Positions 17,655 through 26,222 are shown, counted from the stretch's first letter. The stretch is DNA of 64,000 bases from Catenulispora yoronensis (GCF_039531695.1 NZ_BAAAQN010000005.1:124001-188000), one strand, 5' to 3'. The notes: a model not told the origin generated them from the sequence alone. Numbers and translations: made by a program.

Positions 17655-17745
17655 CGTTCCGGGGCTGACGAGCGGCGTCCTGGGGACGATGAGCAGCGTC
17701 CCGAGGACGACGAGCAGCGTCCGCGCCGACGAGCGGCGGGGTCCG
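17646..17745. repeat. Tandem 21-bp repeats after the phosphatase gene
   Basis: Units starting GACGAG(C/T)(A/G)GCGTCC begin at 17646, 17667, 17688, 17709 and 17728 (spacings 21, 21, 21, 19). The first unit contains the TAG stop at 17652-17654, and the rest are non-coding. It is another example of repeat growth from a gene's 3' end. Confidence 0.65.
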
Positions 17746-17797
17746 GATCACGGTCCCCGGTTCCGGCGGCCCGCGCCGCCGCCCTAACCTGGCCGGC

Positions 17798-18226
17798 ATG
17801 GCCGAACCGATCCTCCGCCCCGCCGCCCCGGCCGACCTGCCCGCCGTCCTCGGTTTCTGGCAGGCCGCCGCCGAGGACGCGCACCGTCCCGCCGACTCCT
17901 CCCGCGCCCTGGAAGCGCTGCTGGCGCGCGACCCCGACGCGCTGATCCTGGCCGTCGACGCCGAGTCCGGCGATCTGGTCGGGACCGTCATCGCGGGCTG
18001 GGACGGCTGGCGCTGCCACGTCTACCGGCTCGCCGTGCACCCCGGCCGGCGCCGCGAAGGCATCGGGCGGCGCCTCGTCGCGGCCGCCGAGGACCGGTTC
18101 CGCGCCTTCGGCGGCACCCGCGCCGACGCCATGGTGCTCGACGAGAACACCCTCGCGCACCACGCCTGGCAGGCTGGCGGCTACGCACCGCAGCCCGAAT
18201 GGTCACGCTGGATCAAGGCTTTGTGA
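17798..18226 (+). CDS. GNAT-family N-acetyltransferase
   Basis: 142-residue acetyl-CoA-dependent acyltransferase. The acetyl-CoA loop is seen in VYRLAVHPGRRREGIGRRLVAAAEDRFRAFGGTRA (RxxGxG form REGIGRR), followed by ADAMVLDENTLAHHAWQAGGYAPQPEWSRWIKAL, the usual C-terminal strand and YxP-type end. The substrate cannot be predicted. It is a monocistron between the repeat array and the PBP gene. Confidence 0.88.
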   Translation: MAEPILRPAAPADLPAVLGFWQAAAEDAHRPADSSRALEALLARDPDALILAVDAESGDLVGTVIAGWDGWRCHVYRLAVHPGRRREGIGRRLVAAAEDRFRAFGGTRADAMVLDENTLAHHAWQAGGYAPQPEWSRWIKAL

Positions 18227-18325
18227 GCAACGCGACACCGGCCCCGCCACCCCGGAGGCGGGGATCCGCCGAACGAGTGAGAGAGTGCTTTCTGACAGTT
18301 CGTCACGGGGATCGGGGGCACTCTT

Positions 18326-19600
18326 ATGCGCACGTCCAGGAAACCGCTGCTGATATCCGGGCTGGCGATCGGCGTCGCGGGCGTCGTCGCGCTCGCCGCC
18401 ACGGCCTTCAGCGGCGGTGATTCGTCGGCTGACAAGTCAGCCCGCACAGCGGCGACCGGCACCGGTACCAGCACGTCCACGACCGGCACGTCCACGACCG
18501 GCACTCCCAGCGGGTCCGCGCCCGACGGCGCCGCCTCCGGGTCCACGTCCCCCGCCGCCCCACCGTCCGCGACGGACTCCACGCCCGCTCAAGGCGCCAC
18601 GCCCGGCGGACCCGACTCCACCGGCGCCTACGCCTCCGACGGCGTCACCCCGCTGTCGCAGTTCCCGAGCTTGGCGCGGGTCGACGACGCCCTCCCGGCC
18701 GGGGAGCGGACCGTCACCACCATCGACGCGCGGTACCAGCGGGCCGCCGCCACCGCGGTGTCCAGCCACCCGGACTCCGGCATGGTGGTCCTGCGGCCCA
18801 GCACCGGCGCGATCCTCGCGATGGCCTCCCAGGGCCTGCCCTACCTCGCCTACAGCGCCGAGCGCGCCCCGGGCTCCACCTTCAAGGTCATCACCGCCGC
18901 CGACCTGCTGCGCAACGGCCTGACCGAGTCCAGCCCGGCCCCGTGCGTGGCGGTGGACAAGAACGGCATCCACAACGACACGCCCGACCTGGTCAACGCG
19001 AAGGCCACGCTGGCCTGGGCCTTCGCCCACTCCTGCAACACCTCCTTCACCGGGCAGCTCGGCGTCCTGTCGGACAGCCCGCTGTCCAAGGAGGCCTCGA
19101 CCTACTTCGGCCTGAACCAGAAGTGGGACCTGGGGCTGGGGCCGCAGACCTACGGCACCGAGACCGACGCCCAGGTCCCGCCGGCCACCGACGGCACCTT
19201 CGCGCGGGAGATGATCGGGCAGGGCGGGATCACCGTCTCGCCGCTGATCATGGCCTCGGTCGCGGCCACCGTCGAGGCCGGGACGTTCCACCAGCCGTAC
19301 CTGGTGCCCGGGACCAAGCCGACGGCGACGGCCCGCGCGCTGGACTCCGGCGTGGCCCGGCAGCTGCGGGACATGATGCGGCAGACCGTGACCGACGGCA
19401 CCGCGGCCTCGCTGCGCGGCGTGCCCGGCGTCGCGGCCAAGACCGGCACCGCCGAGACCGGCACGGCGAACAACGACAGCTGGATGATCGCGTACCAGCC
19501 GAGCAGCGACGTCGCCGTCGCGTGCCTGGTGGAGGGCGGCGGGCACGGCGACGACGAGGCCGGTCCGGAGATCGCCGCGATGTTCGGCGCGCTGAAGTAG
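18326..19600 (+). CDS. Penicillin-binding transpeptidase-domain protein
   Basis: 424-residue secreted or membrane-anchored protein. An N-terminal signal-anchor (LLISGLAIGVAGVVALAATAFSGG) and a Thr/Ser/Gly-rich linker precede a complete transpeptidase domain. Active-site motifs are all present: SxxK as STFK in APGSTFKVITA, SxN as SCN in FAHSCNTSFTGQ, and KTG in AAKTGTAETG. It lacks the NTF2-like and dimerisation domains of long class B PBPs, so it is a short, stand-alone form. The reaction would be peptidoglycan cross-linking or a related acyl transfer outside the membrane. Confidence 0.9.
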   Translation: MRTSRKPLLISGLAIGVAGVVALAATAFSGGDSSADKSARTAATGTGTSTSTTGTSTTGTPSGSAPDGAASGSTSPAAPPSATDSTPAQGATPGGPDSTGAYASDGVTPLSQFPSLARVDDALPAGERTVTTIDARYQRAAATAVSSHPDSGMVVLRPSTGAILAMASQGLPYLAYSAERAPGSTFKVITAADLLRNGLTESSPAPCVAVDKNGIHNDTPDLVNAKATLAWAFAHSCNTSFTGQLGVLSDSPLSKEASTYFGLNQKWDLGLGPQTYGTETDAQVPPATDGTFAREMIGQGGITVSPLIMASVAATVEAGTFHQPYLVPGTKPTATARALDSGVARQLRDMMRQTVTDGTAASLRGVPGVAAKTGTAETGTANNDSWMIAYQPSSDVAVACLVEGGGHGDDEAGPEIAAMFGALK

Positions 19601-19628
19601 GACGAGCGGGGCCCGGCCCGCCGGGGGT

Positions 19629-19647
19629 GTCAGGGCTTTCCCCTGAC
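19629..19647. promoter_or_regulatory. Inverted repeat just upstream of the P450 gene
   Basis: GTCAGGG and CCCTGAC form perfect 7-bp arms around CTTTC, 25 nt before the P450 GTG. It may be an operator for the P450 gene or a weak terminator of the PBP gene. Confidence 0.35.
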
Positions 19648-19671
19648 CTCCCGGTGCGGCACGCTGGACCG

Positions 19672-20991
19672 GTGACCGTGGAGATTTTCCAGCCCCGGAC
19701 CTACACCCACGCGGTCCCCTACGAACGCTTCGCCGAACTGCGCCGCACCACCCCGGTCTGCTGGATCGACGAGCCGGCCGTCGGCCCGTGGCCGGCCGGA
19801 CCCGGCTACTGGGGGGTGTTCGCGCACGCCGACGTGAAGCGCGTGCTGCGCGACTCCGACACCTTCTCCTCCCACCTTGGCGGCACCCAGATCCGCGACC
19901 CGGAGACGCCCGAGGACCTGCGGTTCGTCCGCGCGATGATGCTCAACCAGGACCCGCCGGACCAGTCCCGGCTGCGGCGCGTCGTCGCCGCCGCGTTCAC
20001 GCCCCGCGCGGTGCGGCAGCTGGAGGAGACGATCGCCGACCGGGCCCGGGAACTCGTCGCCGCGGCCGTGGACCGCGGCCGGGCCGACTTCGTCGACGTC
20101 GCCGCCGACCTGCCGGTGTGGACGCTGGCGCGGATCATGGGCATCCCGGACCGGGACCGGCGGCTGCTCTACGACTGGGCCAACCGAGTGATCGGATATC
20201 AGGACGCCGACTACGCCGGGCTGAGCACCGCCGACGCCGAGGCGCTGAGCCCGCTCGGACGCGAGGCGCTCGCCGTGCGCCCGGCGTCGATGACGCGGCC
20301 GGACGGGCGGCCGCTGAACCCGCGCTCCCGGGCCGGACTGGCGGACATGTACGCGTACGCGCACGGGCTGGCGACCGGCGACCGCGCGGGGGAGGACGGC
20401 GACCCGCGCACCGAGAACCCTGAGAACGGCGGCATCGTCGGACGCCTGCTCGCCGAAGGCCTCACCGACGACGAGTTCGAGAACATGTTCTTCCTGTTCG
20501 CGGTGGCCGGGAACGAGACGCTGCGCAACGGCATCCCCGGCGGCCTGCTGTGTCTGCTCCGGCACCCCGACCAGTTCGACCGGCTGCGCCGCGATCCGGA
20601 AGCCCTCCTCGGTCCCGCGGTCGACGAGATGCTGCGCTTCTGGCCGCCGGTGATGCAGTTCCGGCGCACGGCGACGTGCGACGTCACGCTCGGGGGCCGG
20701 GAGATCCGGGCCGGGGAGAAGGTCGTGGTCTACCACGCCTCGGCGAACCGGGACGAGAGCGTGTTCCCCGACCCCGATCGCTTCGACATCGGCCGCACGC
20801 CGAACGACCACGTCAGCTTCGGCTTCGGGCCGCACTACTGCCTCGGCGCGCACCTGGCGAAGACGCAGATGCGTGCGATGCTCGGCCAGGTGGTCGCACG
20901 GATGCCGGGCATCCGCCTGGACGGCGATCCGGTGCGGCTGACGTCGAACTTCCAGAACGGTTTGAAGCACCTGCCGGTGCGGTGGGATTAG
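19672..20991 (+). CDS. Cytochrome P450
   Basis: 439-residue soluble haem monooxygenase. The I-helix motif is FLFAVAGNETLRNGIPGG, with Asn in the AGxET position as in the CYP124/125/142 lipid- and sterol-oxidising groups. The ExxR motif is in VDEMLRFWPPVMQFRRTAT. The haem loop is FGFGPHYCLGAHLAKTQMRAML with the Cys thiolate ligand. The GTG at 19672 starts MTVEIFQPRTYTHAVPYERF. The substrate is unknown, though the I-helix and haem-loop wording suggest a hydrophobic lipid-like substrate. Ferredoxin partners are not nearby. Confidence 0.94.
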   Translation: MTVEIFQPRTYTHAVPYERFAELRRTTPVCWIDEPAVGPWPAGPGYWGVFAHADVKRVLRDSDTFSSHLGGTQIRDPETPEDLRFVRAMMLNQDPPDQSRLRRVVAAAFTPRAVRQLEETIADRARELVAAAVDRGRADFVDVAADLPVWTLARIMGIPDRDRRLLYDWANRVIGYQDADYAGLSTADAEALSPLGREALAVRPASMTRPDGRPLNPRSRAGLADMYAYAHGLATGDRAGEDGDPRTENPENGGIVGRLLAEGLTDDEFENMFFLFAVAGNETLRNGIPGGLLCLLRHPDQFDRLRRDPEALLGPAVDEMLRFWPPVMQFRRTATCDVTLGGREIRAGEKVVVYHASANRDESVFPDPDRFDIGRTPNDHVSFGFGPHYCLGAHLAKTQMRAMLGQVVARMPGIRLDGDPVRLTSNFQNGLKHLPVRWD

Positions 20992-21023
20992 TCGGCGGGA
21001 CTGGTGGGATTAGTCGGCGGGAC
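20981..21023. repeat. 22-bp tandem duplication carrying both stop codons of a convergent pair
   Basis: GGTGGGATTAGTCGGCGGGA plus C occurs at 20981-21001 and again at 21003-21023 (period 22). The first copy holds the P450 TAG (20989-20991). The second holds the NUDIX stop, read as TTA on the plus strand (21010-21012). The two genes are therefore separated by this duplication. Confidence 0.85.
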
Positions 21024-21519
21024 CGGCGGGCGGGGGGCTGGTCGGCCGGGACTGTCCACCTGTTCCGAGCAGCGCTTCCAGCCGGTCGATGAACGCCGCC
21101 TGCGCGCTGTTGATCTTCTCGCGCGCCGCCTCCGGCCCGAACCACTCGGCCCGGTCGACCTCGGGGAACTCCCGCACCACCCCGGACCGCGGCGGCCATT
21201 CGAGCTCGAACATGTTGCTGACCAGCACCGTCACGTCGAAGTCGGCCTCCACGGCCCACGCCGACACGACCTTCCCGCTCTTTTGGCGCACCGAGCCGAG
21301 CTCCACCAGCTGCGCGGCGTCGACCTCCGCGCCGGTCTCCTCGCGCAGCTCCCGCACCGCCGCCGCGACCGGGTCCTCGTCGGCGAGGAACTCGCCCTTG
21401 GGGATCGACCACCAGCCCAGATCCCGCTTCGTGAACAGCGGGCCGCCCGGGTGCACCAGCAGCACCAGCGGTTCGCCGTCCTTGATCCGATACATCAGAA
21501 TGCCCGCGCTGCGTTTCAC
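21010..21519 (-). CDS. NUDIX hydrolase
   Basis: 169-residue pyrophosphohydrolase of nucleoside diphosphates linked to another moiety. The full Nudix box is present: GEFLADEDPVAAAVRELREETGAE (pattern Gx5Ex7REUxEExG). Upstream, the strand SAGILMYRIKDGEPLVLLVHPGGPLFTKRDLGWWSIPKG is typical of the MutT/DATP-pyrophosphohydrolase-like group. The GTG at 21519 (VKRSAGIL) is used because the upstream open frame shows no homology. The C-terminus is a short Pro-rich tail encoded partly by the 22-bp duplication. Confidence 0.92.
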   Translation of the reverse strand: MKRSAGILMYRIKDGEPLVLLVHPGGPLFTKRDLGWWSIPKGEFLADEDPVAAAVRELREETGAEVDAAQLVELGSVRQKSGKVVSAWAVEADFDVTVLVSNMFELEWPPRSGVVREFPEVDRAEWFGPEAAREKINSAQAAFIDRLEALLGTGGQSRPTSPPPAGPAD

Positions 21520-21550
21520 TCTGGCAGTATCGACCAGCGCGGCCGTTCCC

Positions 21551-21880
21551 TCACGCAGCCGGCCAACGGCCCGCGGGACAGCGTGGCGGCGTTGACCAGT
21601 TCGCACATGGCTCGGGGCTGACGGGAATGGCATCGGGCGCGATCTGCCGCGCGCACCCGCTGCACGACAGAACGGCCTCGCCGCCGGCCGCCTGGATGCG
21701 ACCTGCGGCCTCGATGGCGATGTCGAAGCGGGTCGGTTCCAGCAGGACGGTCGGCAGCGATTCGAGAAGCTGGCTGCTCTGCCACGCACTGAGGTCGGTC
21801 ACCGCTCGAACCGCCTGGAGCAGGTCCGACCTCCGACCGCCGGCCCGGGTCAGCATCACGCCGAATTCTGGCTGCTCCAC
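21551..21880 (-). CDS. L7/L12 C-terminal-domain-like small protein
   Basis: 109-residue protein whose residues 4-75 match the pattern of the ribosomal L7/L12 C-terminal domain: FGVMLTRAGGRRSDLLQAVRAVTDL, then LLESLPTVLLEP, then EAAGRIQAAGGEAVL. It lacks the N-terminal dimer domain and hinge of true bL12. A tail with paired cysteines follows (CSGCARQIAPD). The GTG at 21880 has GGGGGA upstream. It diverges from the sigma factor at 21999. Stand-alone L7/L12-like domains are known in actinomycetes, with unclear function. The fold assignment is by eye and should be tested. Confidence 0.6.
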   Translation of the reverse strand: MEQPEFGVMLTRAGGRRSDLLQAVRAVTDLSAWQSSQLLESLPTVLLEPTRFDIAIEAAGRIQAAGGEAVLSCSGCARQIAPDAIPVSPEPCANWSTPPRCPAGRWPAA

Positions 21881-21998
21881 GCTTTCCCCCGGACGGTCCG
21901 ATGCTCGAAAATCCCTGAGCACCCTGCATATCAGACGTGCAACCTTCCGTGGACCGCGTGGCCTCTCCAGGGATATGGGGAGCAGGGGGGAGGCGGCG

Positions 21999-22583
21999 TT
22001 GAGCCAGATCGATCCCGTCGGCGGGGTGTCGCCGGAGTCGGCGGTGTCGCCGGTGCAGCCGGTGTCGCCGGAGCTGCCGGTGCCGCCGGACCGCGACACC
22101 GAGTTTCGCGACTTCATGCTCGGCCGCTGGCCCACGCTGGTCCGGTTCGCGTACGGACTGACCGGTGATCGCGGCCATGCCGAGGACCTCGCCCAGACCG
22201 CGCTGGCCAAGGCCTACTCCGCGTGGGGCCGGGTGCGCGCGGCCGAGGACCCGGACGCCTACGTCCGCAAGATCCTGATCAACCTCAACCATCGCCGCTT
22301 CCGCAGTCCCCGCGTCCCGGAGCGGTTCACCGCCGTCGTGCCGGACCTGGCGGTCGCGGACGGCACCGGCTCGCTCGACGAACGCTCGGCGCTGGTCGCG
22401 GCACTGATGGAACTGCCGCCCAAGCAGCGCGCAGTCGTCATCCTGCGCTACTGGGACGGCTTCACCGAGGCCCAGACGGCGACCATCCTCGGCTGCTCCG
22501 TGGGCAATGTGAAAAGCCAGGCCTCGCGGGCGCTGGCGAAACTGCGGACGAGCGCGCAACTGCGGGACGGGAGCCTGGCGTGA
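21999..22583 (+). CDS. SigE-family ECF RNA polymerase sigma factor
   Basis: 194-residue ECF sigma. An unusual N-terminal extension with PVSPE-type repeats precedes region 2 (FRDFMLGRWPTLVRFAYGLTGDRGHAEDLAQTALAKAYSAWGRV). Region 4 is LPPKQRAVVILRYWDGFTEAQTATILGCSVGNVKSQASRALAKLRT. TTG at 21999 is chosen because GGGGGGAGG lies immediately upstream; the ATG at 21975 (MGSRGEAALSQ) has only a weak site and is the alternative. The stop overlaps the GTG of the downstream membrane protein (22580-22583). Confidence 0.92.
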   Translation: MSQIDPVGGVSPESAVSPVQPVSPELPVPPDRDTEFRDFMLGRWPTLVRFAYGLTGDRGHAEDLAQTALAKAYSAWGRVRAAEDPDAYVRKILINLNHRRFRSPRVPERFTAVVPDLAVADGTGSLDERSALVAALMELPPKQRAVVILRYWDGFTEAQTATILGCSVGNVKSQASRALAKLRTSAQLRDGSLA

Positions 22584-23830
22584 CGAACGAGAACTGGACC
22601 GCCGAGGCCGATCCGGCGGGTGTGATCGGCCTGGCCGACCTGACTGAGCGCCTGACCGCCGACCTCGGGGCCTTCGACGTCGGCTCGGCGCCGATCGGCC
22701 CGGTCATGGGCTGGGGCACGGCGATGAAGAGGCGCCGCCGCGCAGTGCGGGCAGGCGTGCTCTCCGCGGTGGCGGCGGCAGGCGTGGCCCTGCCCTTCGC
22801 GCTGCGCTCCCAGCCCGCCGACGTCCCGCCGCCCTGGACCAACCATCCGGTGACGGCCCACCACACGGTGACGGTCGACGAGCCGCAATCGGCGACGAAC
22901 GGCCTGCCGGTCTGGTCCGGCTCGGTCGACGGAGTCCGCTGGACGGCGCAGCCGATGACCTCGTCCTCAGGCGTGGTGATGGCCCCAGGGCTGTCGCTGA
23001 TCTGCGGCACCGTCGACTTCCCGTGCTTGAACCCGAACCCGGGCCAGTACGTCCCCAAGCCGGCCGGTATCGAGGAGGCCTCCTACGGCTCGGACCTCGA
23101 CACCTATCTGATCGGGATGGAATCGACGGTGACCGCCGTCGACGTCCACCTCGACGACGGGACCGTCCTCCGCCTCCTGCCGGCGGCCTACGCCGGACAG
23201 GGCCTCGCGATCCTGCGGCTTCCCCGCGCCTACCCGGTCGCCCGAGTGGTCGCCCACCAGCCGTCCGGAGACCAGACCGCCATCGCGCTGAACGTGCCCG
23301 GCCACGCCCTCTCCTGGGGAGCCTGGTACCCGGACGGGGCCGTCCCCGACGTGCCGACAGCCTCCGGCGTCATCGCGACCCGAACCGGCCACGACAAGTC
23401 CTACCTGGCGGACAAGGTGACCGCCTACGTCGGCCCCTTCGGCGTCTACCTGGACGAAGGCTCACTCTCACTCGGCCCATCGAAACCAGCCCCCCACAAC
23501 GGCCTCGACATCCGCGCAGCCCTCGACGAACTCCAGCTGAACCACAGCTCCGCCTGGGCCGCCAACGAGGTCTCCACCGCCGTGGACCACATCGTCCTGG
23601 AATACCCGGACGGCACCCACGAACAGGTCACCCCGGTAGTGATCGGCGGCATCCACTTTGCCGCGTCCTTCCTGCACCTGGACCGACCACCGTCCCGCGC
23701 GGTGTCCTACAACGCCGCAGGCGGGGTGATAGCGGTGAGCGACGCAGAGCACGATGTGGGTGCTGCTACCGATTCCAGTTCGGCGACTTCGGCCACCTCG
23801 TCCAGTTCGCCCACTTCGGCTGCTGGGTGA
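22580..23830 (+). CDS. Membrane protein coupled to ECF sigma factor (putative anti-sigma)
   Basis: 416-residue protein. About 50 cytoplasmic residues (VTNENWTAEADPAGVIGLADLTERLTADLGAFDVG) and a basic stretch (MKRRRRAVRAG) precede one membrane helix (VLSAVAAAGVALPFAL). The large outer domain has no recognised motif, with paired Cys in LICGTVDFPC. The C-terminus is a Ser/Thr/Ala tail made of repeated SSSATSATSS. It is translationally coupled to the sigma gene, which is the main reason to propose a regulatory role. No zinc-binding HxxxCxxC is seen. Confidence 0.75.
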   Translation: MTNENWTAEADPAGVIGLADLTERLTADLGAFDVGSAPIGPVMGWGTAMKRRRRAVRAGVLSAVAAAGVALPFALRSQPADVPPPWTNHPVTAHHTVTVDEPQSATNGLPVWSGSVDGVRWTAQPMTSSSGVVMAPGLSLICGTVDFPCLNPNPGQYVPKPAGIEEASYGSDLDTYLIGMESTVTAVDVHLDDGTVLRLLPAAYAGQGLAILRLPRAYPVARVVAHQPSGDQTAIALNVPGHALSWGAWYPDGAVPDVPTASGVIATRTGHDKSYLADKVTAYVGPFGVYLDEGSLSLGPSKPAPHNGLDIRAALDELQLNHSSAWAANEVSTAVDHIVLEYPDGTHEQVTPVVIGGIHFAASFLHLDRPPSRAVSYNAAGGVIAVSDAEHDVGAATDSSSATSATSSSSPTSAAG

Positions 23831-23897
23831 GGGGGCGTCTCAGCACGTCGTCGATCGGCGCAGCGACGGGAGCGGCGCGGCCGGTATGGTGCGAGCC

Positions 23898-24494
23898 ATG
23901 TCTTCGGATATTGAGACTTTCACCGAACTCGCAGCCCGGATTCTGGCGCGCCCCGCGCGGTGCGGGCCGGTGCGGCTGATCGCGATCGACGGTCCCGGCG
24001 GTGCGGGCAAGAGCACCTTCGCCGCCCGCCTGGCCGATGGTCTGGGGCAGGCATCCGTAGTGCATACCGATGACTTCGCCTCCTGGGACAACCCGCTGAA
24101 CTGGTGGCCGCGTCTGGAACAGCAGGTCCTGCAACCGCTGGAGGCCGGGCACACAGGCCGGTTCCAACGCTACGACTGGGACCGTCGCGCCCTCGCCGAT
24201 TGGCACGAGGTCCCGGCCGTCGGCGTGGTGATCCTTGAAGGCGTCTCCAGCGCTCGCCGAGCAGTTGCGCAACGACTGACATACGCGGTGTGGATTCAGG
24301 TCGATCCGCAGGTACGGCTGCAACGCGGTCTTGAGCGCGACGGACAGGAAGCCCTGGGCCTGTGGCAGGGATGGATGGCCGATGAAGATCGGCATTTCGA
24401 ACAGGACCAGGCGGCCCAGCGCGCCGACCTGCTCGTCGACGGGGACCCGCGGATTCCCCACGACCCGCGATCGGACTTCGTTCGCAGCCGCTGA
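23898..24494 (+). CDS. Uridine-kinase-like P-loop kinase
   Basis: 198-residue P-loop NTPase. The Walker A motif GPGGAGKSTFAARL follows the strand VRLIAIDG. An acidic segment, HTDDFASW, is placed like the substrate-binding Asp of uridine/nucleoside kinases. VVILEGVSSARRAV is the later strand, and RGLERDG the lid arginines. It probably phosphorylates a small nucleoside, sugar or coenzyme-like substrate in the cytoplasm. ATG 23898 (MSSDIETF) is used; an ATG four codons earlier is possible. The next gene starts 51 nt downstream on the same strand. Confidence 0.82.
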   Translation: MSSDIETFTELAARILARPARCGPVRLIAIDGPGGAGKSTFAARLADGLGQASVVHTDDFASWDNPLNWWPRLEQQVLQPLEAGHTGRFQRYDWDRRALADWHEVPAVGVVILEGVSSARRAVAQRLTYAVWIQVDPQVRLQRGLERDGQEALGLWQGWMADEDRHFEQDQAAQRADLLVDGDPRIPHDPRSDFVRSR

Positions 24495-24545
24495 ACACGA
24501 CGAGCGCGGACAGACCCATGAGACGTGACCCAGGAGGGAGCGGCA

Positions 24546-25235
24546 ATGGCTGAGGACGGCACGGTTGAGGAGGTGCGGGAGCTCCTCCCGCTGCCGGAGC
24601 GGCCGCAGGGCGGCAAGGGAGTCCTCCGGCGGAATCTGAGGGAGTTGATCCGGCTGCTCGGGATCGAGGTTCCTCCCGAGTCGGAAACCGGTAAGTGGAG
24701 TCATGTCGCGGGGCACGCGTTGCGCGAGGCCTTCATCAGGCGGTCGGGCGGGCTGTCAGAGGACTTCTTCGAGCCGTTGATCGGCGCTGCTGTCTACGAG
24801 CCGGACCCGAGCTTCAACCGTTGGTTCGTCGAGCCGGCGATCAACGCCTTCGGACGTCGCCGCGTCCGCGTGGAGCTGCTGACCTTTCTGCGAACCGGCA
24901 CAGACCGGGAGCGGGCAGGTTCGGCGCGGGCGTGGTACTGGACGGGGCTTCCACTGCGGCACCAGAAATTGCGGGCCGGCACTCTTGCCGAGGAGATGGA
25001 CGACGGGGCGGACGAGGCACTCGACGTCGTGACAGCCTGGCGTGAGGCCTCGCTGCGGGAGTTCGTGGGCAACGAGAATCTGGACGTCCGCCGGTGCATC
25101 CTGCCCGGGCTTCGCCTCGACCCGGAGTCCTACCCGCCCGAGGTTCGAGCTCTGGTCGACACCGCGGTGGCGATTGCCCGGTCTCATCCTGACGAGTACA
25201 TCCGTCACCGTGTCGAGATCCAGGTCCACCAGTGA
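24546..25235 (+). CDS. Unknown protein, first gene of a coupled pair
   Basis: 229-residue soluble protein with no recognised domain. It is rich in alternating charged helices (VEEVRELLPLPERPQGGKGVLRRNLRELIRLLGIEV). A later alpha-helical segment with AWREASLREFVGNENLDVRRCILPGLRLDP and VAIARSHPDEYIRHRVEIQVH recalls HEAT-like repeat helices. GGAGGGAG lies six nt before the ATG at 24546. Its stop overlaps the next GTG (25232-25235), so the two products likely work together, and the kinase gene is just upstream. HEAT-like character is only a visual impression. Confidence 0.7.
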   Translation: MAEDGTVEEVRELLPLPERPQGGKGVLRRNLRELIRLLGIEVPPESETGKWSHVAGHALREAFIRRSGGLSEDFFEPLIGAAVYEPDPSFNRWFVEPAINAFGRRRVRVELLTFLRTGTDRERAGSARAWYWTGLPLRHQKLRAGTLAEEMDDGADEALDVVTAWREASLREFVGNENLDVRRCILPGLRLDPESYPPEVRALVDTAVAIARSHPDEYIRHRVEIQVHQ

Positions 25236-25858
25236 CCGGTTTTGAGTCGAGGCAGTTTCGGTCCAGAGACGACGACGGCGCCTGGCGCGGCGATGAGCGT
25301 CATCGGATGCTGGCTGAGGCGCTAGATCGGTTCGGCTTGTGGGATCACCTGCCGGTTGAGCAGCGGAGAGCCGCCTTCGCCGACGTCGCGACCGGCTGCT
25401 ATCCGCTGGATTTCGACCTCCTCTACGAGCAGGTCGAGTTCTGCGCGGACGGGGAGAATCTCTCCGAAGGCGGTGTTGAGCGGTTCCTGGCGAGCCTTGC
25501 GCCGGCCTTGGTGCGCCACGGGGTGTCGCTGCAAGTCGAACCGGTGGAGTTCTCGGCCCCGGACGTCGGCGACTACGTGGTGTCGATCAACGGCCTTCGG
25601 TGCGTGGTCTGGCGGGGAGTGGAGTGCCAGGACGGTAGTGACACGTGGACTATGGCGACCACTCGCCCGTTGGCGGTCGTCAACCAGTTGCTCGAAGATG
25701 CCGCAGCATCCCCGGTGCGGGCTCACACCCTGTACGCAGGCGGCAATGACGGCCTCGTGTTGCTGCTGAACCCGGGTATCGCCGAGGCCATGCGCGCCAG
25801 CGGCCTGTTTCCGGACCACGAGGTTCCCGCGCTTGCGAAGGGCGATGTCCCTTCGTGA
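25232..25858 (+). CDS. Unknown protein, second gene of a coupled pair
   Basis: 208-residue soluble protein of unknown function. It starts at a GTG overlapping the previous stop. The N-terminal third is charged and helical (RHRMLAEALDRFGLWDHLPVEQRRAAFADVATGCYPLDFDLLYEQVEF). The middle has beta-rich segments (GDYVVSINGLRCVVWRGVE). The last part has alternating strands and helices (RPLAVVNQLLEDAAASPVRAHTLYAGGNDGLVLLLNPGIAEAM). Codon usage agrees with the genome. No family is recognised. Confidence 0.7.
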   Translation: MTGFESRQFRSRDDDGAWRGDERHRMLAEALDRFGLWDHLPVEQRRAAFADVATGCYPLDFDLLYEQVEFCADGENLSEGGVERFLASLAPALVRHGVSLQVEPVEFSAPDVGDYVVSINGLRCVVWRGVECQDGSDTWTMATTRPLAVVNQLLEDAAASPVRAHTLYAGGNDGLVLLLNPGIAEAMRASGLFPDHEVPALAKGDVPS

Positions 25859-25967
25859 CCTCTGACTGCGATTGGCTGCGATCTCGGTGTCAACTACCGG
25901 ATCAAAGTACCGCCTACCAGCCACGCGACCCGAAACCGCCATCACCCGCCTGTTCCGTCCCGCCCGC

Positions 25968-25995
25968 TTGATGCGAACGTTTGTTCGAGTAAGAT
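25968..25995 (+). promoter_or_regulatory. LexA (SOS) box embedded in a promoter
   Basis: CGAACGTTTGTTCG at 25974-25987 is the actinobacterial LexA box core (GAAC-N4-GTTC). It sits between a -35-like TTGATG (25968-25973) and a -10-like TAAGAT (25990-25995) with a 16-bp spacer. LexA bound here would block the polymerase. Transcription would begin near 26002, two nt from the GTG of the next gene, predicting a nearly leaderless mRNA. Confidence 0.75.
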
Positions 25996-26003
25996 CCGGA
26001 GGC

Positions 26004-26222
26004 GTGGAACCCCTCATCCCCCTTGCCCGAGCGGTGGCGTCCGAAGTCGATCGGCTCGACGCGTTTCCCGCCGCCGTTCACATCGATCAGCGGTTGGCGG
26101 TGGTCGTTGTGGAGGGGTTGGCCGGCCCGGACGTGGCGGCGCGGCTGCGGCACGCGTTGGGGCGGGTGCGGCTGCGGGTGGAGGAGGACGGGGCCGGGCG
26201 GCTGCGCGTCTACCCGAATTGA
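26004..26222 (+). CDS. Small protein under LexA-box control
   Basis: 72-residue unknown protein (VEPLIPLARAVASEVDRLDAFPAAVHIDQRLAVVVVEGLAGPDVAARL...) with a helix-strand-helix-strand look and no membrane segment. The GTG at 26004 lies one nt after GGAGG, too close for a normal ribosome site. It is, however, next to the predicted transcription start, which fits leaderless translation. An in-frame GTG at 26034 is an alternative. Its TGA overlaps the TTG start of the next gene. The SOS box upstream implies induction by DNA damage. Function is unknown. Confidence 0.6.
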   Translation: MEPLIPLARAVASEVDRLDAFPAAVHIDQRLAVVVVEGLAGPDVAARLRHALGRVRLRVEEDGAGRLRVYPN

